Shown here: positions 51,701-60,638 of the stretch, in pieces
Layout: every line of letters starts with the position of its first letter
Numbering within the stretch: position 1 is the stretch's first letter
From: Methylobacterium organophilum
GTDB lineage: Bacteria; Pseudomonadota; Alphaproteobacteria; Rhizobiales; Beijerinckiaceae
Direction: 5' to 3'
DNA: 64,000 nucleotides
Assembly (NCBI RefSeq): GCF_022179465.1
Contig: NZ_BPQV01000006.1
Location: 186,001 to 250,000, forward strand
Notes under the pieces: model-generated
Databases searched by the model: none
Told to the model about the DNA's origin: nothing
Seen by the model: only the letters and a program-made list of their open reading frames with translations
Position numbers and translations under genes: made by a program

Positions 51701-53320
51701 ATGTTCAGGTTGAAGACGTTGAGCGGTCGCCCGCAACATCCGGCGATCGAGGATCTCTGCCACAGTCTCGACAGGGGGCTGATCGGGCGGCGCGACTTCC
51801 TGCGCACCGCGGCCTGGCTCGGCGTGTCCGCGGCGAGCGCCGCCGCCTTCGCGGGGCGGACGACGGTCGCCGCGGCGGCCGAGGCGCCCAAGCGCGGCGG
51901 CAGCGTCCGGTTCGCCTGTCAGATCCAGGAGATGCAGGATCCGGCCGCATCCACCTATTTCGAGGCGGCCAACGTCTTCCGGAACGTGATCGAGTATCTG
52001 ACCAAGGTCGATGCCGACAACGTCGTCCATCCCTATCTCGCCGCGAGCTGGGATCCTTCGGCCGATCTGAAGACCTGGACCTTCCGGCTGCAGCCGAACG
52101 TCAAGTGGTCGAACGGCGATGCCTTCACCAGCGCGGATGTGGCGGCCAATTTCCGCCGCTGGATCGGGCCGGCCTCGAAATCCTCCAACAAGACGACCTT
52201 CGCCGCCCTGCGGGACATCGAAATCCTCGGGCCGCTCGAACTGCGCCTGCATCTCGACCGGCCCCTGCTCGCCCTGCCGGAGATGCTCTACGCGCCGAAC
52301 ACGCCGATCATGCACCGCGACTTCGAGAAGATGGGCGGGGATTGGAGCAAGAACCCGATCGGCACGGGCCCTTATCGCTTGGCCGAGTTCCAGGTCGGAC
52401 AGAAGGCGACCCTGGTGCGGCGCACCGAATATTGGGGCGAGATGCCCTATCTCGACGAGATCCGCTTCATCGACCTCGGCACGGATATCTCGACCCATCT
52501 CGCGGCCCTGGCCGCGCAGCAGGTCGACATGCTCTACCGCATCAACGTCTCGGATCTCGACCTCGCCAAGCGCCTGAGCGACGTGCAGATCCTCACCGGC
52601 CGCGCCGCGCAGACCCCGGTGATGCGCATGCAGGTCGACCAGAAGCCCTTCGACGACATCCGCGTGCGCCAAGCCGTGGTGCTGGCCTGCGACAACAGCC
52701 GCATCCTCGACGTGGCCATTCGCGGGGCCGGCGTGATCGGCGACAATTGCCACGTCGCTCCCTTCCAGCCCGAATACGCGCCCGTTGCCGCGCCCAAGCG
52801 CGACGTGGAGAAGGCGAAGCACCTGCTGCGGGAGGCGGGCCATGCGAACGGGCTCGATCTCGCGATCGCCGTCGGCAACACGCAGGGCGTCTGGGAGCAG
52901 AACACGGCCCAGGTGCTGCAGCAGCAATGCGCCGAGGCCGGCATCCGGGTGAAGCTCGACGTCATGCCGGCCGCGCAGTACTGGCCGATCTGGAACAAGG
53001 TTCCGTTCGGGCTGACCTACTGGGCCCACCGCCCCCTCGCCGTGCAGACCCTGGACCTGGCCTATCGCGGCGGCGCGGCCTGGAACGAGACGCATTTCGC
53101 GGATCCGGCCTTCGACGCAGCCCTCGACAACGCCATGGGCATTGTCGATCCGCAGGCCCGCAAGGCCGCTATGGTCTCGGTCGAGACGATCCTGCGCGAC
53201 GCGGCGCTCATGGTGCAGCCGTTCTGGATGAACAAGTACACGGCGGTCGCGAGCCGTGTCCGCGGCTACGCGCTCAATCCGAGCGACTGCTTCGATCTCC
53301 ACAAGGTCTGGCTCGCCTGA
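51701..53320 (+). CDS. ABC transporter substrate-binding protein, dipeptide/opine type, Tat-exported
   Basis: 539 residues. A twin-arginine signal is clear: GRRDFLRTAAWLGVSAASAA (Arg30-Arg31). The mature protein is SBP_bac_5: KRGGSVRFACQIQEMQDPAA, VHPYLAASWDPSADLKTWTF, LQPNVKWSNGDAFTSADVAA and NPIGTGPYRLAEF. It captures peptide-, opine- or amine-sized substrates in the periplasm and hands them to the permeases encoded next. The gene opens the transport part of the operon after lysR. Confidence 0.93.
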   Translation: MFRLKTLSGRPQHPAIEDLCHSLDRGLIGRRDFLRTAAWLGVSAASAAAFAGRTTVAAAAEAPKRGGSVRFACQIQEMQDPAASTYFEAANVFRNVIEYLTKVDADNVVHPYLAASWDPSADLKTWTFRLQPNVKWSNGDAFTSADVAANFRRWIGPASKSSNKTTFAALRDIEILGPLELRLHLDRPLLALPEMLYAPNTPIMHRDFEKMGGDWSKNPIGTGPYRLAEFQVGQKATLVRRTEYWGEMPYLDEIRFIDLGTDISTHLAALAAQQVDMLYRINVSDLDLAKRLSDVQILTGRAAQTPVMRMQVDQKPFDDIRVRQAVVLACDNSRILDVAIRGAGVIGDNCHVAPFQPEYAPVAAPKRDVEKAKHLLREAGHANGLDLAIAVGNTQGVWEQNTAQVLQQQCAEAGIRVKLDVMPAAQYWPIWNKVPFGLTYWAHRPLAVQTLDLAYRGGAAWNETHFADPAFDAALDNAMGIVDPQARKAAMVSVETILRDAALMVQPFWMNKYTAVASRVRGYALNPSDCFDLHKVWLA

Positions 53321-53409
53321 TGCCGTCGCCGGTGCGGCCTGCCGCACCGACCCATGCCCCGAACCCGCCTCCGCCGAACCGCCGGCGGAGCGGCACGAAG
53401 GAATGCCTC

Positions 53410-54405
53410 ATGATGCGCGCCGGCCTGACCCGCCTGTCCGAGATCGCCCTGACGATGCTCGCGGTCTCGTTCACGGTCTACTTTCTCCTCGAACTCGACG
53501 CGGACGATGTGGCCGTGAAGATGCTCGGGCAGTTTTCGACAGCCGCCCAGCGGGTCCAGTGGCTGCGCGAGCACGGCTACGATCAGCCCTTCCTCGCGCG
53601 GTACGTCCAATGGCTCCAGCGCTTCCTCTCCGGGGACTGGGGCCAATCCCTGCATTACCAAGTCCCCGTGTTCGACCTCGTCACGGAGCGCCTCGCCGCT
53701 ACGGCCATCCTCGGCGGGGCGACGCTGGTGTTGATGGTGCCCATCGGCCTCGGCCTCGGCATCCTCTCTGGGACGCGGGAAGGATCCCTCGCCGATCGTC
53801 TCATCTCGGTCTTCAGCATCGTGACGACGTCGGTGCCGGAATTCGCAAGCGCCGTCTTCCTGTCGGGCCTGCTGGTCTTCTGGCTCGGCCTGCTCCCGGG
53901 CGCCAGCACGATGACCGGGGGCTTCTCCCTGCGCGAACTGGTGATGCCCCTCCTCGTCCTCGTCCTCTACGCGGCCGGCTATCTCGCGCGGGTCACCCGC
54001 GCGGCCGTGGCCGAGGTCATGACGGCGCCCTACGTGCGAACCGCCCGGATGAAGGGCGCTGATCCGCGCCGGATCGTCCTGCGGCACGTGCTGCGCAACG
54101 CCCTCGTGGCGCCCGTCACCGTGATCATGCTGCAGATCCCGTGGCTGCTCTCGGGCGTGATCGTGGTCGAGGTCTTCTTCGCGTATCGCGGCTTCGGCTC
54201 GCTCCTCTACGAGGCCGGACTGAACAGCGACATCGACGTGATCGAGGCCTGCGCGATGATCAGCGTGTTCGTCGTCGTCACGACCCAGCTCGCCTCCGAT
54301 CTCGTGAACACGTGGCTCAATCCGCGGACACGGCCCGTCCGCGAGAGACGCCCGGCTGCGACCATCCGCAGGCTCTCCCTTTTGAAGAAGATGGAGGTGG
54401 TCTGA
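53410..54405 (+). CDS. ABC transporter permease, DppB/OppB type
   Basis: 331 residues from ATG 53410, after GAAGGA. A membrane N-terminus (LTMLAVSFTVYFLLEL) is followed by the periplasmic segment and five further helices. The EAA loop reads VRTARMKGADPRRIVLRHVL. First of two permeases; its stop overlaps the ATG of the second (TGATG), so they are translated together. Confidence 0.93.
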   Translation: MMRAGLTRLSEIALTMLAVSFTVYFLLELDADDVAVKMLGQFSTAAQRVQWLREHGYDQPFLARYVQWLQRFLSGDWGQSLHYQVPVFDLVTERLAATAILGGATLVLMVPIGLGLGILSGTREGSLADRLISVFSIVTTSVPEFASAVFLSGLLVFWLGLLPGASTMTGGFSLRELVMPLLVLVLYAAGYLARVTRAAVAEVMTAPYVRTARMKGADPRRIVLRHVLRNALVAPVTVIMLQIPWLLSGVIVVEVFFAYRGFGSLLYEAGLNSDIDVIEACAMISVFVVVTTQLASDLVNTWLNPRTRPVRERRPAATIRRLSLLKKMEVV

Positions 54406-55271
54406 TGCGCGCGCTCCTCGCTCTCCGCCATCGGCCCCTGGGTTCGATCGGCGGCCTCGTCGTCCTGTTCTGGCTGGTTTGCGCCCTGCTGGCCCCCTGG
54501 CTCGCGCCCCACGATCCGCTGCACAGCTTCGTCCCCCTGCAGACACCGCTCTCCCGCGGCTCCGACGGCACGTTCTTCCTTCTCGGGACCGACATCCTCG
54601 GCCGGGACATCTTCGCGCGGCTGATCTACGGCGCGCGCTCCGTGGTGATCTGGTCGGGGCTCGCCACCGGTACCGCCTACCTTCTCGGCATCGCCACCGG
54701 CCTCGTCGCGGGGTTCTATCGCGGTCCCCTCGACCGGGCGCTCTCGTTCGGCGCGAACGTCATCCTCTCCTTCCCCATCCTCGTTCTCTACCTCGTGGTG
54801 ATCACCCGGTTCGGGGCGTCGGGCCTGAACATCATCCTGGCCGTGACCTTCGCGAGCTCGCCGGCGATCTTCCGGATCGTGCGGGCGCTCACCCTCGACA
54901 TGCGCACGCGCGACTTCGTCGAGGCCTCCGTGACCCAGGGCGAGAGCGGGCTGCGGATCATGGCCATCGACATCCTGCCCAACGTCACGGGGCCGCTCGT
55001 GGTCGATGCCTGTCTGCGGCTCGGCTACACGGCGATCACCATCGGCGTCCTTGGCTTCCTCGGACTCGGCCTGCCCCCGCCCACTCCGGACTGGGGCGGC
55101 ATGGTCAACGAGGGGCGCAGCCTCGCCATCGCCTTCCCCCACCTCATCCTCTTCCCCTGCATCGCGATCTCCTCGCTGATGCTCGGCCTCTCCCTGCTGG
55201 CCGACGCCCTGCGCGAGGGCGGCCGAGGGCCGGTCTCGGAAGAGGTGGCCGCCCCCGCCGTGCCGGTCTGA
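54405..55271 (+). CDS. ABC transporter permease, DppC/OppC type
   Basis: 288 residues, overlapping the previous stop by one base. The N-terminal helix GSIGGLVVLFWLVCALLAPW and HDPLHSF, then LGTDILGRDIFARLIYGARS are the OppC pattern; the EAA loop is DFVEASVTQGESGLRIMAID. GFLGLGLPPPTPDWGGMVNE is the usual C-terminal landmark. It pairs with the preceding permease to form the channel. Confidence 0.93.
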   Translation: MRALLALRHRPLGSIGGLVVLFWLVCALLAPWLAPHDPLHSFVPLQTPLSRGSDGTFFLLGTDILGRDIFARLIYGARSVVIWSGLATGTAYLLGIATGLVAGFYRGPLDRALSFGANVILSFPILVLYLVVITRFGASGLNIILAVTFASSPAIFRIVRALTLDMRTRDFVEASVTQGESGLRIMAIDILPNVTGPLVVDACLRLGYTAITIGVLGFLGLGLPPPTPDWGGMVNEGRSLAIAFPHLILFPCIAISSLMLGLSLLADALREGGRGPVSEEVAAPAVPV

Positions 55272-55384
55272 CCCGCCCGGATCTGGGGAGCGCGCCTTCG
55301 GGCCACTCTCCACGCTTGCCCCAACCCGTCAGTGGGGTGGTTCGCCCCACACATTCCTCCCTGCCGTCGAGCCGGAAACGCCCT

Positions 55385-56986
55385 ATGCTGGAGCCCGTTC
55401 TCTCCATCCAAGACCTCACGGTCCGGCTGCCGCGTGGTGCGGACCGACCCTTCGCCGTCGAAGGCGCGAGCCTCACCGTCAACCGAGGCGAGATCGTCTG
55501 CATCGTCGGCGAATCGGGCTCCGGCAAGTCCATCCTCTCGAGCGCCATCATGGGCGCGATCCCGCTCGGTCTCACGGCCGCCGGAGGGCGCATCCTGTTC
55601 GGGGACGAGGACATGCTGCGCCTGCCGGATGAGCGCCTCCGCCGGATCCGCGGCTGCGGCATCGCCATGATCTTCCAGGAGCCGATGGCCTCGCTGAACC
55701 CGGCCATGACGGTGGCCGCGCAGATCGGCGAGATGTTCGAGATCCACGAGCCGACCCTGTCCCGGGCCGAGATCCGAGAGCGCGTTCTCGGCCTCCTGCG
55801 CGATGTGCAACTGCCCGATCCGGAGGCGATGATGCACCGCCTGCCGCACCAGCTCTCCGGCGGCCAGTGCCAGCGCGTGGTGATCGCCATGGCGCTCAGC
55901 CTGCACCCTCGCCTGCTCATCGCCGACGAGCCGACCACAGCCCTCGACGTGACCACACAGGCCCAGATCCTGAACCTCGTCCGCGGCCTGCGGGACCGGA
56001 AGGAGCACGGCATCCTGTTCATCACGCACGATTTCGGCGTCGTCGCCGACATCGCCGACCGGGTGGTGGTGATGCGGCATGGCCGCATCGTCGAGCAGGG
56101 AACGGCAGAAGCGATCCTGAGCCATCCCTCCGATCCCTACACGCGCGCCTTGCTCGCGGCCGTGCCGAGCGGGACGATGCGCCGCGACATCGTCGCGAAG
56201 GGCTATCCGATCCTCTCGGTCCGCGCCTTGTCCAAGCGCTACGGCCAGATGCAGGCGCTCGACCGGATCGATCTCGAGGTGCTCAAAGGCCAGACGGTCG
56301 CGATCGTCGGTGAGTCCGGTTCGGGCAAGAGCACCCTTGCGCGCAGCATCATCCGCCTGATCCAGCCGACCAGCGGCCAAGTCGTCATCGAAGGGCGCGA
56401 CTTCGCGCATCTGAGCGGACGGGAGCTGAACGCGAGCCGGCGCTTCATTCAGATGATCTTCCAGGACCCCTTCGGCTCGCTCAACCCGCAGCGCACCGTG
56501 GGCAGCATCCTGGAACGGGCCGGGTGCCTCGGCGGTCTCAACCGAGCCGAGGCAAAAGCGCAGGCCGAACGCCTTGTGCGCGAGGTCGGCTTGCCGGTTA
56601 CCGTGCTGGCGCGCAAGCCCGGTGCCTTCTCCGGCGGCCAGCGGCAGCGCATCGGCATCGCCCGGGCGCTCGCGATGCGGCCCAAGATCATCATCGCGGA
56701 CGAGAGCGTATCCGCCCTGGACGTGTCGATCCAGAAGCAGGTGCTCGATCTTCTCGACGGTTTACGCGCGCGCACCGAAACGACCATGCTCTTCATCACG
56801 CATGACCTTCGGGTGGCCGCACAGATCGCCGACACCGTCATCGTCATGCGGCGCGGCCAGATCGTCGAAAGCGGCAGCCCGAGCGCGGTGCTCTCGGCAC
56901 CGAAACACGCCTATACCCGCGAACTCGTCGCAGCGATCCCAGGGCGGGCTTTCCACGCGGCGAAGCTGAAGGCGCCGGCCTCCTGA
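55385..56986 (+). CDS. ABC transporter with two fused ATPase domains (DppD-DppF type)
   Basis: 533 residues. Two complete ATPase halves: Walker A GESGSGKS at 42-49 and again near residue 313; signatures LSGGQCQRVVIAMALSLHPR and FSGGQRQRIGIARALAMRP; Walker B LLIADEPTTALD and IIIADESVSALD, where the second has Ser in place of the usual Pro. Such fusions replace separate DppD and DppF subunits and occur in peptide/glutathione-type importers. About 110 bases separate it from the permease. Confidence 0.93.
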   Translation: MLEPVLSIQDLTVRLPRGADRPFAVEGASLTVNRGEIVCIVGESGSGKSILSSAIMGAIPLGLTAAGGRILFGDEDMLRLPDERLRRIRGCGIAMIFQEPMASLNPAMTVAAQIGEMFEIHEPTLSRAEIRERVLGLLRDVQLPDPEAMMHRLPHQLSGGQCQRVVIAMALSLHPRLLIADEPTTALDVTTQAQILNLVRGLRDRKEHGILFITHDFGVVADIADRVVVMRHGRIVEQGTAEAILSHPSDPYTRALLAAVPSGTMRRDIVAKGYPILSVRALSKRYGQMQALDRIDLEVLKGQTVAIVGESGSGKSTLARSIIRLIQPTSGQVVIEGRDFAHLSGRELNASRRFIQMIFQDPFGSLNPQRTVGSILERAGCLGGLNRAEAKAQAERLVREVGLPVTVLARKPGAFSGGQRQRIGIARALAMRPKIIIADESVSALDVSIQKQVLDLLDGLRARTETTMLFITHDLRVAAQIADTVIVMRRGQIVESGSPSAVLSAPKHAYTRELVAAIPGRAFHAAKLKAPAS

Positions 56987-57327
56987 GCCGAGCCTGCGCT
57001 GGCCAAGGAATCGCTCCCGGCGCTTCGCCGCCGGGGAACGCGGCGGGGCGGAGATAGGCTCTGCCCGTCTGCGAAAGATCGACTCGGATGACCATAAATG
57101 ACCGACCGCCGTGGCGGATCGGAAAGAAATGATCGCGCGCTGAGCGCAAAGCCTCCGGTTTAATCGACGCTCGTCCCAATTTTTCGGCAATGATAAAAAG
57201 TCATACCGTTTTAAGGATTTGTTTCTTGGAGCAATTCGATTTTGGATTCTAAATTTTATCGCCAACCGTTTGAATAAAAACAAATCAATACGGAAGGGCA
57301 TAAATCAAAGACTTGGGGTGCTCCGAA
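56987..57327. other. AT-rich leader before the porin gene
   Basis: About 340 bases that become strikingly AT-rich from 57160 onward, in contrast to the rest of the window, and directly precede the porin ATG. It probably contains the porin promoter and an untranslated leader. No coding frame is supported and I could not identify a clear -35/-10 pair or riboswitch. Confidence 0.45.
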
Positions 57328-58692
57328 ATGCAGGACAGGGTCGGTACTCATTGGCTTGCCCGAGCCGTCGTTACAAGCGGCCTCGCCATTCTCGGTAGCG
57401 GCCTCGCGCACGCTCAGCAGCAAGAACTCGACGCGGAGCCGAGCCGCGTGAACCGCGCACAGAGGGTGACCGTCCCCGAACCGCGGCGGAAGAAGATCCC
57501 CGCGTCGGCGCCGAACCCCGTCGCTCCGCTGGCGGCTCCCTCCGTAGTCGACGGGAAATGGACGTTCGGCGGCGCGATCCGCGCCCGAATCGATGCGAAT
57601 TTCGATGCTACGAACGCTCGAACCGGCGCGCCCGATACCCGGAGCTATTTCGGCTTCGACACGCTGATCGTGAAAGCGGCTTACGATTCCAGCACGTTGT
57701 TCGGAGCCGCCCAATACCGCTTCTACGGTGGTGCCTATCCCTACACGCGCGAGTCCGGCTACAAGAGTACTTTTGGAGAGTTCAACTTCCTGCAGTTCGC
57801 CTATGCCGGCGTCAAACTCTCTCCGGAGGATAGCATCTCCGTTGGCCTGCAACAGGTGCCGTTCGGATTGGTGCCTTACTTCAGTACGACGTTTTTCGAG
57901 ACGGTGGGTTTTGTCGCCGGGCTGGAGGAGGTTTACAATACAGGCCTGAAGTTCTCTCACGTCGAAAAGGACTTCAATTACCAGCTTGGTTATTTTCCCG
58001 CAGACGGCGGGAATTACTTCGGCATCAGCCGCGAGGCCTCGCGGTACTCGACCAACGTCGTCAAGGCCGATAGCTACGTGGCAGGTGGCTCCAACAACGT
58101 CGAGCAGCACATGCTGGTCGGGCGAGGCGAGTACACCTTCTTCCGGAACGAGGCCGTAACGGCGACAGTCGGCGCCTCGATCTGGCACTCAAGCATCTAC
58201 AATTACGACACCGGCACTTACGGCTCCAAACAGCAGGAGGCCCTCCATTTCGTCGGGACGTACGGGCCTTGGACCTTGCGTGCGATCGGTGCGCGGGTTG
58301 ATATCGACCCACGGAACCCTGGGGGGCGTAACAGCCTGATCACCATCGGCAGCTACGATGGCTCGTACAATCTGGCAACAAAGGCGTTCTTCTTCTCTGG
58401 AGATGTCTCGTACAAGTTTACGCCGACTGTTGGCCCGTTCACTGAGATTGTGCCCTACTTTAACTACAGCGCATACTACAAGGATCAACGCGCCTACCGC
58501 GACACGGAACGCTACATCGTCGGATCAGCCTGGACGATCCGCAACATCAGCGGCCTTTACGTTTACACGGAAATGCGCATTGGCCGGAATGATCCCTATA
58601 CAGGGGCTGGGCAATACACCCAGGGCCTGGCCGCAGGCGGCGACAACAAATTCAAGAAAAGCTTTTACGTCAACATCGGATATTATTTCTAA
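57328..58692 (+). CDS. Outer-membrane porin following the ABC importer
   Basis: 454 residues from ATG 57328. The signal peptide ends at GSGLAHAQ, followed by a Pro/Arg/Lys-rich segment and a beta-barrel with alternating aromatic strands: WTFGGAIRARIDANFDA, FNFLQFAYAGVKLSPEDSIS, VGLQQVPFGLVPYFSTTFFE, and a C-terminal NIGYYF ending in Phe as outer-membrane assembly requires. It would let the importer substrate into the periplasm (inference from context). A strong hairpin follows at 58811. Confidence 0.8.
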   Translation: MQDRVGTHWLARAVVTSGLAILGSGLAHAQQQELDAEPSRVNRAQRVTVPEPRRKKIPASAPNPVAPLAAPSVVDGKWTFGGAIRARIDANFDATNARTGAPDTRSYFGFDTLIVKAAYDSSTLFGAAQYRFYGGAYPYTRESGYKSTFGEFNFLQFAYAGVKLSPEDSISVGLQQVPFGLVPYFSTTFFETVGFVAGLEEVYNTGLKFSHVEKDFNYQLGYFPADGGNYFGISREASRYSTNVVKADSYVAGGSNNVEQHMLVGRGEYTFFRNEAVTATVGASIWHSSIYNYDTGTYGSKQQEALHFVGTYGPWTLRAIGARVDIDPRNPGGRNSLITIGSYDGSYNLATKAFFFSGDVSYKFTPTVGPFTEIVPYFNYSAYYKDQRAYRDTERYIVGSAWTIRNISGLYVYTEMRIGRNDPYTGAGQYTQGLAAGGDNKFKKSFYVNIGYYF

Positions 58693-58810
58693 TATGGTTA
58701 TATTTTTGTAATCAGATGGTCGTCCATGCCGATTTAATGGGTTGGCATTCTGTCGTGATCGACAATATAATGCTATGAGTTATTCATATTATGGGTTTTG
58801 CAGGCAGTTG

Positions 58811-58840
58811 CGGCCCTGGACGCTATATCGTCCAGGGCCG
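58811..58840 (+). terminator. 12-bp perfect hairpin after the porin gene
   Basis: CGGCCCTGGACG at 58811-58822 pairs exactly with CGTCCAGGGCCG at 58829-58840 around a six-base CTATAT loop. It is about 120 bases downstream of the porin stop. The sequence after it is GCATGCGGG, without the T-tract of an intrinsic terminator, so it may instead stabilise the transcript end. Confidence 0.55.
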
Positions 58841-58873
58841 CATGCGGGCATCAGTTTTCCGAAATAATACCCG

Positions 58874-59022
58874 TCATGCGATCTGCGCGCCGGGGACCGG
58901 CCGGCCAAAAAGGTAGCCCTGAACCTGTTTCAGCCCCTCCGCCCGGGCGAGGTGCCATGCGGCTCGGTCTCGGCGCCCTCCACGAGGGTGGTGATGCCCA
59001 GGCTCGTGCCGAGGCTGCCACT
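58874..59022 (-). pseudogene. EAL-domain (c-di-GMP phosphodiesterase) C-terminal remnant
   Basis: Reading on the minus strand, SLGTSLGITTLVEGAETE in one frame and WHLARAEGLKQVQGYLFGRP followed by VPGAQIA and a stop in another are consecutive pieces of the EAL domain C-terminus (usual form: LGITTLAEGVETEEQ ... GYLFGRP). A frameshift lies between them near 58965. The rest of the enzyme is missing beyond about 59022, close to the IS3 element. Confidence 0.75.
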
Positions 59023-59158
59023 GGCAGGTGATCGATGCGGACGGACACGATGTCGATGCGGTCCTCAGTACGTCGGTCCATAGCCGCTACCATCGACGGC
59101 CCACCGACCTACCGGTCAGCGGCAATGATCCTCCCTCGACATCGCGGACACAGGGAGA

Positions 59159-60012
59159 TCATTTCGCGGTCCTCTCGGCTTGCTCGGGGGTGAGATAGCC
59201 GATTGCCGAGTGGATGCGTTGCCGATTGTCGTAGCCCTCGATGTAAGAGAACAGATCGCGCCGCGCTTCATCCCGGGTCGCCCATCGTCGCTGATGGACG
59301 AGTTCGACCTTGAGGGTGTGGAAGAAGCTCTCCATCGGGGCGTTGTCGTAGCAGCAAGCCGTCCGGCTCATCGACGGCTTCGCCCCCATGCCGGCAAGCT
59401 GCCTCCGGTATGCCTCGGCCGCATACTGGCTGCCGCGATCCGAGTGGCAGATGAGCCCGGCGGCCGGCCGCTGCCGCTGGGCGGCCATCATCAATGCCGC
59501 TACGCTCAGCTCGGCGCGCATGTGATCGCGCATCGACCAACCGACGATCTTGCGCGTGGCCAGATCGAGGACGGCAGCCAAGTACAGCCAGCCCTCGCCG
59601 GTCGGCAGGTAGGTGATGTCGGCCAGCCAAACCGTGTTGGGCTGCGTGGCCGAGAAATCCTGCTTCAGGAGATTGGGGGCGCGATGGGGAGATCGTGACG
59701 GCTGTCAGTTGTGCAAGGCCGGAATCGACGCCCCGCCAGGACACGGATGCCATACCGGCGCATGAGACGCTCCACCCGCCCGCGGCTGACGGACCGGCCC
59801 TCGGCCCGCAGGGCGGCATGCACGCGCGGGGCACCGTAGCGCCGGTGGTGGGCGGCATGGATGCGCCGGACGTCGTCCAGGAGCTGGCGGTCGGAGACCG
59901 AGCGGGCGCTCTCAGGCCGTGACCACCAACCGTAGAAGCCACTGGGTGAGACTCCGAGCACGCGGCACTTGAGACGCACCGGCCAGGTCCGCGCATGCTG
60001 CTCGATGAAGGC
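59159..60012 (-). pseudogene. IS3-family OrfB, frameshifted and 5'-truncated
   Basis: Reads FAFIEQHARTWPVRLKCRVL, GVSPSGFYGWWSRPES, RRYGAPRVHAALRAEGRSV in one frame, breaks near 59690 at a C-run, and continues as LADITYLPTGEGWLYLAAVL, CHSDRGSQYAAEAYRRQLAG, DNAPMESFFHTLKVELVHQ and YNRQ-like C-terminus. The DDE residues are present but split by the shift. OrfA is missing; the 5' side joins an IS1182 fragment directly. Confidence 0.8.
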
Positions 60013-60376
60013 GAAGCGGCCGTGCCGGTTCTTCGAGAAGGTGGAGTGGTCCGGCACCCGGCCATCGAGCCCGAGCCGGCAGAACCAGCGGTAGGCGAGG
60101 TTGAGATGAACCTCCTGGCATAGGCGCCGCTCGGAGCGAGCCGAGGCAGTAGCCGATGAGCAGCATGCGGATCATCAGCTCGGGATCGACGGAGGGGCGG
60201 CCTGTGGAGGCGTAGAACGGTGCCAACGCACGGCGCAAGTCGCTGAGATCGACGAAGCGGTCGATGGAGCGCAGTAGATGGTCGGCGGGAACGTGGGTGT
60301 CGAGCGAGAACTCGTAGAACAGAGCGCCCTGCTCGACTTGCCGAGGACCCATCATCTGCTTCGATCCCTGCCTCAC
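60013..60376 (-). pseudogene. IS1182-family transposase N-terminal fragment, frameshifted
   Basis: MMGPRQVEQGALFYEFSLDT and PADHLLRSIDRFVDLSDLRR, then PSVDPELMIRMLLIGYCLG in one frame; after about 60140 the frame changes to HLNLAYRWFCRLGLDGRVPD and STFSKNRHGRF, where it meets the IS3 sequence. Typical IS1182 proteins have 450-500 residues, so only the first quarter remains. Non-functional. Confidence 0.8.
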
Positions 60377-60433
60377 AACGGCAGTGAATCACCTTAGAAA
60401 TGCCGCTGCAACAGCCGAGTTTTTCAACAAAAT

Positions 60434-60505
60434 CTGCCGCGAGGCGCCGGCCGCGACGGCATGGACCACGCGCTGACGCAGATCGACGGACAGGGCTGAT
60501 GACAT
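60434..60505 (-). pseudogene. IS630-family transposase N-terminal fragment
   Basis: 24 codons from ATG 60505, MSSALSVDLRQRVVHAVAAG then ASRQ, match the helix-turn-helix start of IS630-type transposases. At 60434 the sequence changes to TTGTTGAAAAACTCGG-type DNA, presumably the end of the IS1182 element that inserted here. Confidence 0.65.
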
Positions 60506-60576
60506 CGGCGCTCTCCTTCGCCGACCAACCCTTCACCTCGCTAGCCGTTTCATCACGCTCGGATGGTGCTCTAGCT

Positions 60577-60638
60577 ATCTGGATGCGAGACCTGTTGGCT
60601 TCGTCTTAGACGCCAAGAGGTCTCGCATCCAGGCAGAT
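60577..60638. repeat. Long inverted repeat upstream of LysR remnant
   Basis: GGATGCGAGACCT at 60581-60593 is the exact complement of AGGTCTCGCATCC at 60618-60630, extended by TTGGC/GCCAA (60595-60599 and 60612-60616). The stem is about 18 bp around a 12-base loop. The right arm is part of the LysR reading frame, so the left arm appears to be an inverted copy created at the insertion boundary, or an IS end. Confidence 0.7.
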
